Assembly: GCF_003947455.1 (NCBI RefSeq)
Contig: NZ_QHJH01000007.1
Location: forward strand, 46,585-110,584
DNA length: 64,000 nucleotides
From: Streptomyces sp. WAC 04229
GTDB lineage: Bacteria; Actinomycetota; Actinomycetes; Streptomycetales; Streptomycetaceae
Reading direction: 5' to 3'
Part shown: positions 30,019 through 40,058 of the stretch, piece by piece
Layout: each line of letters begins with the position of its first letter
Numbering within the stretch: position 1 is the first letter of the stretch
Notes under the pieces: model-generated
Told to the model about the DNA's origin: nothing
The model's input: only the letters and a program-made list of their open reading frames with translations
Database searches by the model: none
Position numbers and translations under genes: made by a program

Positions 30019-31131
30019 GTGAACACGCGTATGCGTCGTGCCGCCTTTGCCGTCGCCGCCGGTGCCATGGTCGTCTCGCTTGCTGCCTGTGGCAGCGCCA
30101 AGGAGTCCGGCGACAACGACTCGTCCGACTCGGCGGCCAAGAAGGGCGACGACATCAAGGTCGGTCTCCTGCTTCCGGAGAACCAGACCGCTCGCTACGA
30201 GAAGTTCGACAAGCCCATGATCGAGAAGAAGGTCAAGGAGCTGACGAACAACAAGGGCGAGGTCGTCTACGCCAACGCCAAGCAGGACGCCAGCCTGCAG
30301 AACCAGCAGGTCGACACGATGGTGACCAACAAGGTCGACGTGCTGATCCTGGACGCGGTGGACTACAAGGCCATCGCCGGCTCGGTGAAGAAGGCCAAGG
30401 ACGCCGGCATCAAGGTCGTCGCCTTCGACCGCCTGGCCGAGGGCCCGATCGACGCCTACACCTCGTTCGACAACGTCACCGTCGGCAAGACGCAGGGCGA
30501 GGCGCTGCTCAAGGCGCTGGGCGACAAGGCCAAGGACAGCCAGGTCGTCATGATGAACGGCTCGTCCACCGACCCGAACGCCGCCCAGTTCAAGGAAGGC
30601 GCCCACGCCGCCCTCGACGGCAAGGTGAAGGTCGGCCGCGAGTACGACACCAAGGAGTGGAAGCCGGAGAACGCCAACGCCAACATGGAGGGCGCCATCT
30701 CCGCCCTCGGCAAGGACAAGATCGCCGGCGTCTACTCCGCCAACGACGGCATGGCGGGCGGCATCATCACCGCCCTCAAGGCCGCCGGCATCGCCGACAT
30801 CCCGGTCACCGGCCAGGACGCCGAACTCGCGGGTGTGCAGCGCATCGTCACCGGTGAGCAGTACATGAGCGTCTTCAAGTCCTACCCGAAGGAGGCCGAG
30901 GTCGCGGCCGAGATGGCCGTGAAGCTGGCCAAGGGCGAGTCGCTCGACTCCATCGCCAACGACAAGGTCGACAGCGAGTCCGCCAAGGGCGTCCCCGCGG
31001 TCATCGTCCCGGTCGTCTCGCTGACCAAGGACAACATCAAGGACACCGTCATCAAGGACGGCTTCTACACGATCGACGAGATCTGCGCGGGCAAGTACAA
31101 GGCCGCCTGCGACAAGATCGGTCTGAAGTAA
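30019..31131 (+). CDS. xylF: Xylose-binding lipoprotein XylF
   Basis: The substrate-binding component of the XylFGH importer. The 370-aa protein has a lipoprotein signal (MNTRMRRAAFAVAAGAMVVS, LAAC with Cys24) and a periplasmic-binding-protein type 2 sugar domain (VGLLLPENQTARYEKFDKPM; VDVLILDAVDYKAIAGSVKK; GVYSANDGMAGGIITALKAA; VTGQDAELAGVQRIV). The match to xylose-binding proteins is by family and by position after rok7B7. A related pentose cannot be excluded. Confidence 0.92.
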   Translation: MNTRMRRAAFAVAAGAMVVSLAACGSAKESGDNDSSDSAAKKGDDIKVGLLLPENQTARYEKFDKPMIEKKVKELTNNKGEVVYANAKQDASLQNQQVDTMVTNKVDVLILDAVDYKAIAGSVKKAKDAGIKVVAFDRLAEGPIDAYTSFDNVTVGKTQGEALLKALGDKAKDSQVVMMNGSSTDPNAAQFKEGAHAALDGKVKVGREYDTKEWKPENANANMEGAISALGKDKIAGVYSANDGMAGGIITALKAAGIADIPVTGQDAELAGVQRIVTGEQYMSVFKSYPKEAEVAAEMAVKLAKGESLDSIANDKVDSESAKGVPAVIVPVVSLTKDNIKDTVIKDGFYTIDEICAGKYKAACDKIGLK

Positions 31132-31186
31132 GCGGAACCCGCGTCCCGAGCTGACTGAGCCGCCCGGGACCGGCCGCCCCAGCTCC

Positions 31187-31234
31187 TCCGGCGCCCCGCA
31201 CTCATCAGCCCCGCAAGCTACGCGGGGCGCCGGA
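31187..31234 (+). promoter_or_regulatory. Hairpin between xylF and xylG with alternative pairing
   Basis: TCCGGCGCCCCGC (31187-31199) can pair over 13 bp with GCGGGGCGCCGGA (31222-31234). Alternatively the inner CCCCGC (31209-31214) can pair with the same GCGGGG. It probably stabilises xylF mRNA and attenuates xylGH, giving excess binding protein. Confidence 0.6.
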
Positions 31235-31300
31235 CGGACCCTCCCCCCAACCTTTCTGCACAACCTCCCGCCGGGTCAGGCGGCGAAGGAGATGGTTCAC

Positions 31301-32083
31301 GTGTCCGCTACGCCCGTGCTGGCGTTGCGCGGGGTCTCCAAGCGATTCGGTGCCGTCCAGGCGCTCACCGACGTAGAGCTTGAGGTCCACGCCGGTGAGG
31401 TGGTCGCCCTGGTGGGCGACAACGGCGCCGGAAAGTCCACGCTGGTCAAGACGATCGCCGGCGTGCACCCCATCGATGAGGGCGCCATCGAGTGGGACGG
31501 CAGGTCCGTCTCGATCAACAGGCCGCACGACGCCCAGAACCTCGGCATCGCGACCGTCTACCAGGACCTCGCGCTGTGCGACAACATCGACGTCGTCGGC
31601 AACCTCTACCTGGGCCGGGAGCTGCGCAAGCGCGGCGTCCTGGACGAGGTGGAGATGGAGCGCCGCTCGCGCGAGCTCCTCGACACGCTGTCCATCCGCA
31701 TCCCGAGCGTGCGCATCCCGATCGCCTCGCTCTCCGGCGGCCAGCGCCAGGTCGTGGCGATCGCCCGCTCCATGCTCGGCGAGCCGAAGCTGGTCATCCT
31801 GGACGAGCCCACCGCCGCCCTCGGCGTCGAGCAGACCGCCCAGGTCCTCGACCTCGTCGAGCGGCTGCGCGAGCGCGGCCACGCGGTCATCCTCATCAGC
31901 CACAACATGGCCGACGTCAAGGCGGTGGCCGACAAGGTCGCCGTCCTGCGCCTCGGGCGCAACAACGGCATCTTCGAGGTCAAGTCGACCTCCCAGGAAG
32001 AGATCATCTCCGCCATCACGGGCGCCACGGAGAACGCCGTGACCCGTCGTGCGGCGCGCACCAATGGGGAGATCAAGAAGTGA
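31301..32083 (+). CDS. xylG: Sugar ABC transporter ATPase XylG
   Basis: The ATPase of the xylose importer, 260 aa, a single ABC domain with Walker A GDNGAGKST, signature SGGQRQVV and Walker B LVILDEPTAALG. Escherichia coli XylG has two such domains (about 510 aa); the single-domain form is usual for this Streptomyces locus. The GTG at 31301 is chosen because AAGGAG abuts the upstream ATG at 31292, leaving no spacing for it. It overlaps xylH by four bases (GTGA). Confidence 0.93.
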   Translation: MSATPVLALRGVSKRFGAVQALTDVELEVHAGEVVALVGDNGAGKSTLVKTIAGVHPIDEGAIEWDGRSVSINRPHDAQNLGIATVYQDLALCDNIDVVGNLYLGRELRKRGVLDEVEMERRSRELLDTLSIRIPSVRIPIASLSGGQRQVVAIARSMLGEPKLVILDEPTAALGVEQTAQVLDLVERLRERGHAVILISHNMADVKAVADKVAVLRLGRNNGIFEVKSTSQEEIISAITGATENAVTRRAARTNGEIKK

Positions 32084-33372
32084 GCATCGACAAGACCTCC
32101 ACGGCAGCCGAGGAGAGCTCGGTGGAGAACACCGCCGCGGCCCCCGCCGCGGTCGCCGCGGTCGACCCCCGGCTGCTGGTGCGCGAGCAGGGCTTCGCCG
32201 GCTACCTCGGCGAGTTCAAGCGGAAGATGAAGGCCGGTGACCTCGGGTCCATCCCGGTCGTCGTGGGCCTGCTGGTCATCTGGGCCATCTTCACCAGCCT
32301 GAACTCCAACTTCCTCACCGCCGGCAACTTCTCCGACATGTCGGTCGCCATGGTCGGCACCGGCATGATCGCCGTCGGCATCGTCTTCGTCCTGCTGCTC
32401 GGCGAGATCGACCTGTCGGTCGGCTCGGTCAGCGGTGTCGCGGGCGCCACCTTCGCGGTGCTCAGCGTCACGCACGGGATGAACGAGATACTCGCCCTGG
32501 TGCTGGCGATCCTCACCGGAACCGCGGCCGGCGCCATCCACGGCTTCGTCTTCGCCCGCATCGGCGTCCCGGCCTTCGCCGTCACCCTGGCAGGCCTGCT
32601 GTTCTGGCAGGGCTTCATGCTGCAGATCCTGGGCGACAACGGCACGATCAACCTCGACTCCGACGGCGTGGTCGTCAAGCTGACCAGCTACTACTTCAGC
32701 GACGTGGCCGCCGCCTACGGCCTGGCGATCGTCGTCACCGCCGGGTACTTCCTCAGCGCGTTCTTCGACAACCGCCGCCGTGAGTCCGTCGGAGTGCCGT
32801 CCCGGCCGCTGAACGAGATCATCGTGCGCACGGTGCTGCTCGCCGTGCTGGCCTTCGCCGTGGCGATCGTCTTCAACCAGTACAAGGGCCTGCCGCTGGC
32901 CGTCGTGATCTTCCTGGCCTTCCTGCTGCTCACGGACTTCGTCCTGCGCCGCACCGCCTACGGCCGGAAGATCTTCGCGCTCGGCGGCAGCGTCGAGGCG
33001 TCCCGCCGGGCCGGCATCAACGTCGAGCTGGTGCGGATCTCGGTGTTCGCGATCGCGGGCACCTTCGCCGCGATCGGCGGCCTCTTCGTCGCCTCGAAGA
33101 TCGCCTCCGCCAACCAGGGCGCGGGCACCGGTGAGTTCCTGATGAACGTCATCGCCGCGGCCGTCATCGGCGGCACGTCCCTCTTCGGCGGCCGCGGCCG
33201 CACCTGGGACGCGCTGCTCGGTGTGATGGTCATCATCTCGATCCAGTACGGCCTCGCCCTGGAGGGCATCGCCTCGCCGGTCCAGTACATGATCACCGGT
33301 GGCGTGCTGCTGGCGACCGTCGTCATCGACGCGGTCACCCGCAAGACCCAGAAGACGGCGGGCCGCGCGTAG
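32080..33372 (+). CDS. xylH: Sugar ABC transporter permease XylH
   Basis: The membrane channel of the xylose importer, BPD_transp_2 family, 430 aa. A 60-residue hydrophilic N-terminus is followed by about ten helices. Signature segments are GEIDLSVGSVSGVAGATFAV and GRKIFALGGSVEASRRAGIN, with AAAVIGGTSLFGGRG near the end. The GTG at 32080 is fixed by the four-base overlap with xylG. Confidence 0.94.
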   Translation: MSIDKTSTAAEESSVENTAAAPAAVAAVDPRLLVREQGFAGYLGEFKRKMKAGDLGSIPVVVGLLVIWAIFTSLNSNFLTAGNFSDMSVAMVGTGMIAVGIVFVLLLGEIDLSVGSVSGVAGATFAVLSVTHGMNEILALVLAILTGTAAGAIHGFVFARIGVPAFAVTLAGLLFWQGFMLQILGDNGTINLDSDGVVVKLTSYYFSDVAAAYGLAIVVTAGYFLSAFFDNRRRESVGVPSRPLNEIIVRTVLLAVLAFAVAIVFNQYKGLPLAVVIFLAFLLLTDFVLRRTAYGRKIFALGGSVEASRRAGINVELVRISVFAIAGTFAAIGGLFVASKIASANQGAGTGEFLMNVIAAAVIGGTSLFGGRGRTWDALLGVMVIISIQYGLALEGIASPVQYMITGGVLLATVVIDAVTRKTQKTAGRA

Positions 33373-33412
33373 CGGCTCCACCGAAGCCCCTGGCGCGGCC
33401 AGTACGGCCGAC

Positions 33413-33455
33413 GTCCGCCCGCCCGCCCGGCTGAGCCCCGGGAGGGCGGGCGGAC
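33413..33455 (+). terminator. Terminator of xylFGH
   Basis: GTCCGCCCGCCC pairs perfectly with GGGCGGGCGGAC, with an inner CCCGG/CCGGG extension, 40 bases past the xylH stop. Confidence 0.85.
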
Positions 33456-33639
33456 CGTTGTGCCGTGGCGTTCGGGGGACGGTGCGCGTCGGCCGTCGTC
33501 GGCGGGGCAGTCGTAGAACGGTCCGCCGCTGGGTAAGGCCGAACGCGTGACGTACGACGCACCGCCCGGACACGTTCCGCCACGGCGGAACATTAGACTC
33601 GGGCAGGCCCGGCAACAGCTCTACTGCAAGGAGGCACGG

Positions 33640-35568
33640 GTGCCGCTGCTGACCCGCATCACGGGACCGCGCGATCTGGACCGGCTCAGCCTGGAAGAGC
33701 TGGGCGGCCTGGCAGAGGAGATCCGCACCTTCCTGGTCGACGCCGTGTCCAAGACCGGCGGCCACCTCGGCCCCAACCTCGGCGTGGTGGAGCTCACCCT
33801 CGCCCTGCACCGCGTCTTCGACTCCCCGAAGGACAAGGTGCTCTGGGACACGGGCCACCAGTCCTACGTGCACAAGCTGCTCACCGGCCGCCAGGACTTC
33901 TCCAGGCTGAAGATGAAGGGCGGCCTGTCCGGCTACCCCGCGCAGGCCGAGTCCGAGCACGACGTCATCGAGAACAGCCACGCCTCCACGGTCCTCGGCT
34001 GGGCCGACGGCATCGCCAAGGCCAACCAGGTCCTCGACCGCGACGACCACGTGGTCGCCGTCATCGGCGACGGCGCGCTCACCGGCGGCATGGCCTGGGA
34101 GGCGCTGAACAACATCGCCGCCGCCAAGGACCGCCCGCTCGTCATCGTCGTCAACGACAACGAGCGCTCCTACGCGCCCACCATCGGCGGCCTCGCCAAC
34201 CACCTGGCGACCCTGCGCACCACCGACGGCTACGAGCGCTTCCTGGCCCGCACCAAGGAGGTCCTGGAGCGCACCCCGGTCGTCGGCCGCCCGCTCTACG
34301 ACACCCTGCACGGCGCCAAGAAGGGCCTGAAGGACTTCATCGCCCCGCAGGGCATGTTCGAGGACCTCGGCCTGAAGTACGTCGGCCCGATCGACGGCCA
34401 CGACCTGGAGGCCCTGGAGTCCGCGCTCACCCGCGCCAAGCGCTTCGGCGGTCCGGTCATCGTGCACTGCCTCACCGAGAAGGGCCGCGGCTACCAGCCC
34501 GCCCTCCAGGACGAGGCCGACCGCTTCCACGCCGTCGGCAAGATCCACCCCGACACCGGCCTGCCCATCTCCACCTCCGGCGCCGACTGGACCAGCGTCT
34601 TCGGTGAGGAGATGGTGAAGATCGGCGAGGAGCGGGAGGACGTGGTCGCCATCACGGCCGCCATGCTCCAGCCGGTCGGCCTCGACAAGTTCGCCAAGGC
34701 CTTCCCCGACCGCGTCTACGACGTCGGCATCGCCGAGCAGCACGGCGCGGTCTCCGCGGCCGGCCTCGCCCACGGCGGGGTGCACCCGGTCTTCGCGGTG
34801 TACGCCACCTTCCTCAACCGCGCCTTCGACCAGGTGCTGATGGACGTGGCCCTGCACAAGTGCGGCGTCACCTTCGTGCTGGACCGCGCCGGTGTCACCG
34901 GCACCGACGGCGCCTCCCACAACGGCATGTGGGACATGTCGATCCTCCAGGTCGTCCCCGGCCTGCGCCTGGCCGCCCCGCGCGACGCCGACCAGGTCCG
35001 CGCCCAGCTGCGCGAGGCCGTCGAGGTCGACGACGCACCGACCGTGGTCCGCTTCTCCAAGGGCGCCGTCGGACCCGCGGTACCCGCCGTCGGCCGCGTC
35101 GGCGGCATGGACGTGCTGCGCGCCCCCGGCACCGACACCCCGGACGTCCTGCTGGTCTCCGTCGGCGCGCTCGCGCCGATGTGCCTGGAGGTGGCGGACC
35201 TGCTGGACAAGCAGGGCATCTCCACCACCGTGGTCGACCCGCGCTGGGTCAAGCCCGTCGACGAGGCCATGGCCCCGCTCGCCGAGCGCCACCGCGTGGT
35301 CGTCACCGTCGAGGACAACTCGCGCGTCGGCGGTGTCGGCTCCGCCGTCGCCCAGGCGCTGCGCGACGCGGGGGTGGACGTGCCGCTGCGCGACTTCGGC
35401 ATCCCGCCGCGCTTCCTCGACCACGCCTCCCGCGCCGAGGTCCTGGCCGAGATCGGGCTCACCGCGCCCGACATCGCCCGCCAGGTCACCGGCCTGGTGG
35501 CCAAGCTCGACGGCCGCTACGACCGCACGGGCGCCGACGCCGACGCCGTGCAGGCGGCCCGCGACTGA
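33640..35568 (+). CDS. dxs: 1-deoxy-D-xylulose-5-phosphate synthase
   Basis: A thiamine-diphosphate enzyme that joins pyruvate and glyceraldehyde-3-phosphate, the first step of the MEP isoprenoid pathway. The 642-aa length is normal. [13 protein letters not shown], the TPP motif [19 protein letters not shown], and the transketolase C-terminal half ([35 protein letters not shown]) are all present. The GTG at 33640 follows AAGGAGG; the upstream part of the frame is not conserved-looking. Confidence 0.96.
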   Translation: MPLLTRITGPRDLDRLSLEELGGLAEEIRTFLVDAVSKTGGHLGPNLGVVELTLALHRVFDSPKDKVLWDTGHQSYVHKLLTGRQDFSRLKMKGGLSGYPAQAESEHDVIENSHASTVLGWADGIAKANQVLDRDDHVVAVIGDGALTGGMAWEALNNIAAAKDRPLVIVVNDNERSYAPTIGGLANHLATLRTTDGYERFLARTKEVLERTPVVGRPLYDTLHGAKKGLKDFIAPQGMFEDLGLKYVGPIDGHDLEALESALTRAKRFGGPVIVHCLTEKGRGYQPALQDEADRFHAVGKIHPDTGLPISTSGADWTSVFGEEMVKIGEEREDVVAITAAMLQPVGLDKFAKAFPDRVYDVGIAEQHGAVSAAGLAHGGVHPVFAVYATFLNRAFDQVLMDVALHKCGVTFVLDRAGVTGTDGASHNGMWDMSILQVVPGLRLAAPRDADQVRAQLREAVEVDDAPTVVRFSKGAVGPAVPAVGRVGGMDVLRAPGTDTPDVLLVSVGALAPMCLEVADLLDKQGISTTVVDPRWVKPVDEAMAPLAERHRVVVTVEDNSRVGGVGSAVAQALRDAGVDVPLRDFGIPPRFLDHASRAEVLAEIGLTAPDIARQVTGLVAKLDGRYDRTGADADAVQAARD

Positions 35569-35591
35569 CGGGACGCCTGCGCTGTTGCGCC

Positions 35592-35637
35592 GATGGGCCG
35601 GTATCTCCACCCGTTGCGGTGGTGAAACCGGCCCATC
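35592..35637 (+). terminator. Terminator of dxs
   Basis: GATGGGCCGGT pairs perfectly with ACCGGCCCATC; the loop contains a second small stem, CACC/GGTG. It lies 23 bases past the dxs stop. Confidence 0.75.
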
Positions 35638-35719
35638 CGCGTGAATCGGCTCACGCCAGGGCATACGCAGTAGGCCCCCCTCTCGATCATGTCGGGGACG
35701 ACAAGCGTCGGAGGTACGC

Positions 35720-37228
35720 GTGAGCAACAGCAGTCTTTTCAGGACCAAGAAGATCGAGCAGTCGATCCGGGACACGGAGGAACCGGAGCACGCGCTCAAG
35801 AAATCCCTGTCCGCGCTGGACCTGACCGTCTTCGGCGTCGGTGTCATCATCGGCACCGGCATCTTCGTACTCACCGGCACGGTCGCCAAGAACAACGCCG
35901 GGCCCTCCGTGGCCCTGGCCTTCGTGGTCGCCGGTGTGGTGTGCGGGCTCGCCGCACTCTGCTACGCCGAGTTCGCCTCCACCGTCCCGGTGGCGGGTTC
36001 CGCCTACACCTTCTCCTACGCCTCGCTCGGCGAACTGCCCGCCTGGATCATCGGCTGGGACCTGGTCCTGGAGTTCGCGCTGGGCACGGCGGTGGTGGCC
36101 GTCGGCTGGTCGGGGTACATCCGTTCGTTCTTCGACAACGCCGGCGTGACGTTCCCCGAGACCCTGGGCGGCCGGGACGGGGCCGACGGCTTCGGCTTCG
36201 ACATCCTCGCCGCCGCCCTGGTGCTGGTACTCACCGGGATCCTCGTCCTCGGCATGAAGCTCTCGGCACGGATCACCTCGCTCGTCGTCGCCATCAAGGT
36301 GACCGTCGTCCTCATCGTGATCATCGCGGGTGCCTTCTTCGTCAAGGGCTCCAACTACGACCCCTTCGTCCCCAAGTCGCAGCCGGTGGATGCCGGGGCG
36401 GGGCTCGACTCGCCACTGATCCAGCTGATGTTCGGCTGGGCACCGGCGAACTTCGGCGTCATGGGCATCTTCACCGCGGCCTCGGTCGTCTTCTTCGCCT
36501 TCATCGGCTTCGACATCGTCGCCACGGCCGCCGAGGAGACCCGCAACCCGCAGCGCGACATGCCCCGCGGCATCCTCGGCTCGCTGTTCATCTGCACCGC
36601 CCTCTACGTCGCCGTCTCGATCGTCGTCACCGGCATGCAGCACTACAGCGAACTGTCCGTCGACGCCCCGCTCGCCGACGCCTTCAAGTCCACCGGGCAC
36701 CCGTTCTTCGCCGGCGTGATCAGCTTCGGCGCCGCCGTCGGCCTGACCACGGTGTGCATGATCCTGCTGCTCGGCCAGACCCGGGTGTTCTTCGCGATGA
36801 GCCGCGACGGACTGCTGCCCCGCTTCTTCTCCCGCGTCCACCCGAAGTTCCGGACGCCGTACCGGCCGACCATCCTGCTCGGCGTGATCATCGCGATCGT
36901 GGCCGGCTTCACCAGCCTGAGCGAGCTGGCCGAGCTGGTGAACATCGGCACGCTGTTCGCGTTCGTCATCGTGGCGATCAGCGTGATCATCCTGCGCCGC
37001 ACCCGCCCGGACCTGCCGCGCGCCTTCCGCACCCCGCTGGTTCCGGTGCTGCCGATCGTGTCGGTGGCCGCGTCGCTCTGGCTCATGCTGAACCTGCCCG
37101 CCGAGACCTGGGTCCGGTTCGGCATCTGGATGGTCATCGGCGTCGTCGTGTACTTCCTCTACAGCCGCACCCACAGCCGCCTGGCCCGCGGCGAGGACAC
37201 CACCCCGCCGCCCCCGGCCGGCCAGTAG
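35720..37228 (+). CDS. APC-family amino acid permease
   Basis: A 502-aa inner-membrane transporter with about 12 helices, of the cationic amino acid transporter type. The first helix contains LTVFGVGVIIGTGIFVLTGT, the substrate-binding GTGIF of APC proteins. FASTVPVAGSAYTFSYASLG and FIGFDIVATAAEETRNPQRD are CAT-family signatures. The GTG at 35720 has CGGAGGT upstream. It is monocistronic, ending at the strong hairpin at 37241-37280. The exact substrate cannot be read from the sequence. Confidence 0.9.
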   Translation: MSNSSLFRTKKIEQSIRDTEEPEHALKKSLSALDLTVFGVGVIIGTGIFVLTGTVAKNNAGPSVALAFVVAGVVCGLAALCYAEFASTVPVAGSAYTFSYASLGELPAWIIGWDLVLEFALGTAVVAVGWSGYIRSFFDNAGVTFPETLGGRDGADGFGFDILAAALVLVLTGILVLGMKLSARITSLVVAIKVTVVLIVIIAGAFFVKGSNYDPFVPKSQPVDAGAGLDSPLIQLMFGWAPANFGVMGIFTAASVVFFAFIGFDIVATAAEETRNPQRDMPRGILGSLFICTALYVAVSIVVTGMQHYSELSVDAPLADAFKSTGHPFFAGVISFGAAVGLTTVCMILLLGQTRVFFAMSRDGLLPRFFSRVHPKFRTPYRPTILLGVIIAIVAGFTSLSELAELVNIGTLFAFVIVAISVIILRRTRPDLPRAFRTPLVPVLPIVSVAASLWLMLNLPAETWVRFGIWMVIGVVVYFLYSRTHSRLARGEDTTPPPPAGQ

Positions 37229-37240
37229 CCGGACGAAGGC

Positions 37241-37280
37241 GGCGCCCGGTCCCGGAGGTGTTGCTCCGGGACCGGGCGCC
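37241..37280. terminator. Bidirectional terminator between permease and NYN gene
   Basis: GGCGCCCGGTCCCGGAG forms a perfect 17-bp stem with its complement around a 6-base loop. It serves the convergent genes ending at 37228 and 37286. Confidence 0.92.
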
Positions 37281-37285
37281 CGCCG

Positions 37286-37663
37286 TCACCGGGGTCGTAC
37301 GGTCCGAGGCCCCGTCACCTCCGCGCCCAGTTCCGCCACCCGGCGGCGCAGCTCGCGGTCGGCCGTCACCACCAGGACGGGGCGCCGGCCGGCGGCCCGT
37401 TCGACCAGGGCGACCATGTGGTCGTCCCCGCTGCCGGGTGCCGACTCGACCCGTACGCCGTCGACGGACTCCACCCCGCGGGCCGCGCCCTCCACCACCA
37501 GCACGACCTCCACCGGCCCGGTGTGCCCCGGCACTCCGTCCGCCGCCAGGCGGTCCCGCAGACGCTCCGCGGCCCCGCGCCGGTCGCGCCACCAGCCGTC
37601 GGGCACCGAGCCGACGACGTTCGCGGCGTCGACGATCACGAGCAGGGATGCGTTGTCGTCCAT
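37286..37663 (-). CDS. NYN/PIN-like domain protein
   Basis: A 125-aa protein with a PIN-like NYN nuclease fold. LLVIVDAANVVGS supplies the first acidic site, SGDDHMVALVE the middle one and VVTADRELRRRV the last. These are the acidic residues that bind metal in NYN RNases. It is probably an RNA-processing or nucleotide-acting enzyme. The ATG at 37663 is used because the open codons upstream have no family similarity. It diverges from the gene at 37726 with only 62 bases between. Confidence 0.8.
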   Translation of the reverse strand: MDDNASLLVIVDAANVVGSVPDGWWRDRRGAAERLRDRLAADGVPGHTGPVEVVLVVEGAARGVESVDGVRVESAPGSGDDHMVALVERAAGRRPVLVVTADRELRRRVAELGAEVTGPRTVRPR

Positions 37664-37725
37664 GCGGTCAGGGTCGCACGCCCCCGCCATGCACACTTCC
37701 GTGCGCGGCAGCGTAAAATGATCAG

Positions 37726-38745
37726 GTGAACGGTGAGTGGCTCATACGCGGCCGGGACGGCCGCCTCAGCGTCTACCTGATGACCCAGGACGCTGTCCTG
37801 TGCCGCGCGGAGCAGGTGCCGGGCGGTGCCTGGGACACACCCCGCAGGCTGGGCGGAGACCAGCGGCTGCACTCCGCACCGGCACTCGGCCAGGGCGCCG
37901 ACGGCTACGCGCACTTGGTGGCGTGGTCGCCCACCGCGTCCGGCGCCGTGGAGCTGGTCCACTCCACCCACTTCAGGCCCCTGCTCGCCGCTCTCGACTG
38001 GGACCCGGTCGGCCGCCCCGACGACAAGGGCCGCTCCGCCCCCGGCCCCGGCGTCGCGGTCGACCACCAGGGCCGCGCGCACATCTTCGTACGGAATGAC
38101 GCCGGCCGACTCGGCATGCGTGCCCAGAAGCAGAAGGGCGGCTGGGGCCCGTGGCGCGACCTCAAGGGCGCCGGTCTGCGGGACGCGCCGGTCGCGGTGG
38201 CCGGCAAGGCCGGACGCATCGAGGTGTACGCGGCCAGTGAGGGCGCGATCCTGTACTGGCGTCAGGAGGCCCCTGCCACCGGGTTCGAACTGGTGGAGAC
38301 CATGGAGGCCGAGGCTCGCCCCGGCACCCTGCGAGCCCTGGCGACCTCGGACGAGAACACCACCCTGTTCTTCGCCGACACCTCCGGCAGCCTGACCGCC
38401 TGGCGCCCGGGCGGCAGGCCGACACCCCTGGTGTCCGCCGCCGGGCCCGGCCCGGTCTCCGCCGTCCGCTGCGTGATAGACGGTCACGACTGCACGGTGG
38501 TCGCCCAGCGCTCGGCGGGCAGCGGCCGGGTCGCCTTCGCCGCCTACCCCTCGGAACTGGAGGAGATGGGCGCGGCCTGGACCGAGTCGGGCCCCGCGCT
38601 GCCGGCCGACGCGGAGGTCTCCCTGGCGCTGGACGCCGACGGCCGTCTGGTGGCCGCCACGCTCTCCCCGTCCACCGGGCAGCTCCACCTCACCCGGCGG
38701 AAGGACGAGGCGGGGCTGGCGCTGGGGGCGTGGCAGGCCGTCTGA
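37726..38745 (+). CDS. Beta-propeller-like repeat protein (PLL/tectonin-like), copy 1
   Basis: A 339-aa protein without a signal peptide, built of repeating segments of about 45-50 residues such as GEWLIRGRDGRLSVYLMTQD, GVAVDHQGRAHIFVRNDAGR and RIEVYAASEGAILYWRQEAP. The spacing of aromatic and DGR/GRL motifs resembles lectin-like propellers of the PLL/tectonin type. The function is unknown; carbohydrate binding is possible. It is followed by a paralogue. The GTG at 37726 lies close to the divergent NYN gene. Confidence 0.7.
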   Translation: MNGEWLIRGRDGRLSVYLMTQDAVLCRAEQVPGGAWDTPRRLGGDQRLHSAPALGQGADGYAHLVAWSPTASGAVELVHSTHFRPLLAALDWDPVGRPDDKGRSAPGPGVAVDHQGRAHIFVRNDAGRLGMRAQKQKGGWGPWRDLKGAGLRDAPVAVAGKAGRIEVYAASEGAILYWRQEAPATGFELVETMEAEARPGTLRALATSDENTTLFFADTSGSLTAWRPGGRPTPLVSAAGPGPVSAVRCVIDGHDCTVVAQRSAGSGRVAFAAYPSELEEMGAAWTESGPALPADAEVSLALDADGRLVAATLSPSTGQLHLTRRKDEAGLALGAWQAV

Positions 38746-38864
38746 CGCCGCCCGGTGGTCCGGTGACGGACACATGGGGAACTGGTGAACGAACGGCATA
38801 TGATGTTCCGCGTTCGGCGGTCCCTGTCCGTGACACGGCGGGCTTCAGGAAGGTGCAGCAGGCC

Positions 38865-39989
38865 ATGCGGAGAAAGTCGGCGGCCCCGGTCGGCGCCGCC
38901 AGCCGGGTCGGTCCCGGCGCCGCGGAGCGCGGGCACGGGGGCGCGGCCGGACCGCCGCACGGCGACTGGCTCACCCTCGGCAGGGACGGCCGCCTCAGCC
39001 TCTACCTGTCCGCGGAGGGCGGCCTGGTGCGCTGGACGGAGACCGCCGTGGGCGGCCCCGAATGGAGCGGGCCCCACTTCGTGCCCGTCGCGGGGCTGAC
39101 CGACCTGACGGTGGTGCAGGGGGCGGACAGCTACGTCCACTTCCTGGGCCGCCGGGAGCGCGAGCGGTCCGACGGCGCGCCGGGCGTGGACGTCGTGCAC
39201 GCCATCCAGTACCAGACCGGACTGGCCTTCACCGAATGGCGCTCGCTGGGCAATCCGCACCGCGACCGCGCCGAGGGCCGGGGACTCGGGGTCCCGGTGG
39301 GGGCGGTCGCGTCCGACGGCACGGTGCACGTCTTCGTACCCAACGCGAACGGCGGCCTGTCGCTGCGCCGCGAGGCGCCGAACGGCACGTGGCGCGCCTG
39401 GGAGGACCTGCACGGCAACGGAATCGACGGACCGCCCGCGCCGGTCGCGCTGTCCGGCGGCCGGCTGGAGGTCTGCGCCGTCTCCGCGTCGGGTGTCCTG
39501 CTGTGGCGCCAGGCCGAACCGGGCGGCGACTTCGCCGGCCCCCAGGGCCTCGCCCTGCGCCCGGTGCCGGGCACGGTCACCGCGGTGGAGACCGGGCCGG
39601 ACCGGCCCACGTACTTCTGGACCGACGCCGAGAGCGGCGGCGCGGCCGCGTGGCGGGAGGGCGACTGGCCCGCCGCGCTGGGCGGATCGCCGGCCGAACG
39701 GCCTTACGCCTCCCTGCGCACGGCCGTGGACGGCTACGACTGCGTCGTCCTCGCCCACCGGACCCGGGACGGCTCCGCGCTGTTCGGCATGGGCGCCACG
39801 GAGAACGAGACCGGCGGATTCTGGTGGTACGCCCCGGCCGAGTCGTGCCAGGGCTCACCGGCCCTGGCACGCGACGGACACGGGCGCGTGGTGATGGCGC
39901 TGATCGGGGCCGACGGCGCCCCGAAGGTGGCCCGCCAGGACGACGGCACCGGCCTCGCCCTCACCCGCTGGCGTAGCCTCGGGGCCTGA
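38865..39989 (+). CDS. Beta-propeller-like repeat protein, copy 2
   Basis: A 374-aa paralogue of the preceding gene: GDWLTLGRDGRLSLYLSAEG and GAVASDGTVHVFVPNANGGL align with it in order, and the C-terminus VARQDDGTGLALTRWRSLGA parallels RRKDEAGLALGAWQAV. It has an extra Gly/Ala-rich N-terminal stretch of about 30 residues. The start is uncertain: the ATG at 38865 is used (AGGAAGG 11 bases upstream), but GTG codons at 38763 and 38853 are in frame. No signal peptide is evident. Confidence 0.68.
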   Translation: MRRKSAAPVGAASRVGPGAAERGHGGAAGPPHGDWLTLGRDGRLSLYLSAEGGLVRWTETAVGGPEWSGPHFVPVAGLTDLTVVQGADSYVHFLGRRERERSDGAPGVDVVHAIQYQTGLAFTEWRSLGNPHRDRAEGRGLGVPVGAVASDGTVHVFVPNANGGLSLRREAPNGTWRAWEDLHGNGIDGPPAPVALSGGRLEVCAVSASGVLLWRQAEPGGDFAGPQGLALRPVPGTVTAVETGPDRPTYFWTDAESGGAAAWREGDWPAALGGSPAERPYASLRTAVDGYDCVVLAHRTRDGSALFGMGATENETGGFWWYAPAESCQGSPALARDGHGRVVMALIGADGAPKVARQDDGTGLALTRWRSLGA

Positions 39990-40058
39990 GCGACCGCCTG
40001 AGCGGCCGGCGCCCCGCAGCGTCCCGCAGGGGTCCCGTGCGGACATCCTGGCGGGGGA

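Noticed and set aside
31606..35895. A 1429-codon open frame on the minus strand
   Set aside because: It runs antisense through xylG, xylH and dxs. Long antisense frames are expected at this GC content, and its composition (Asp/Gly/Arg/His repeats) matches no protein family.
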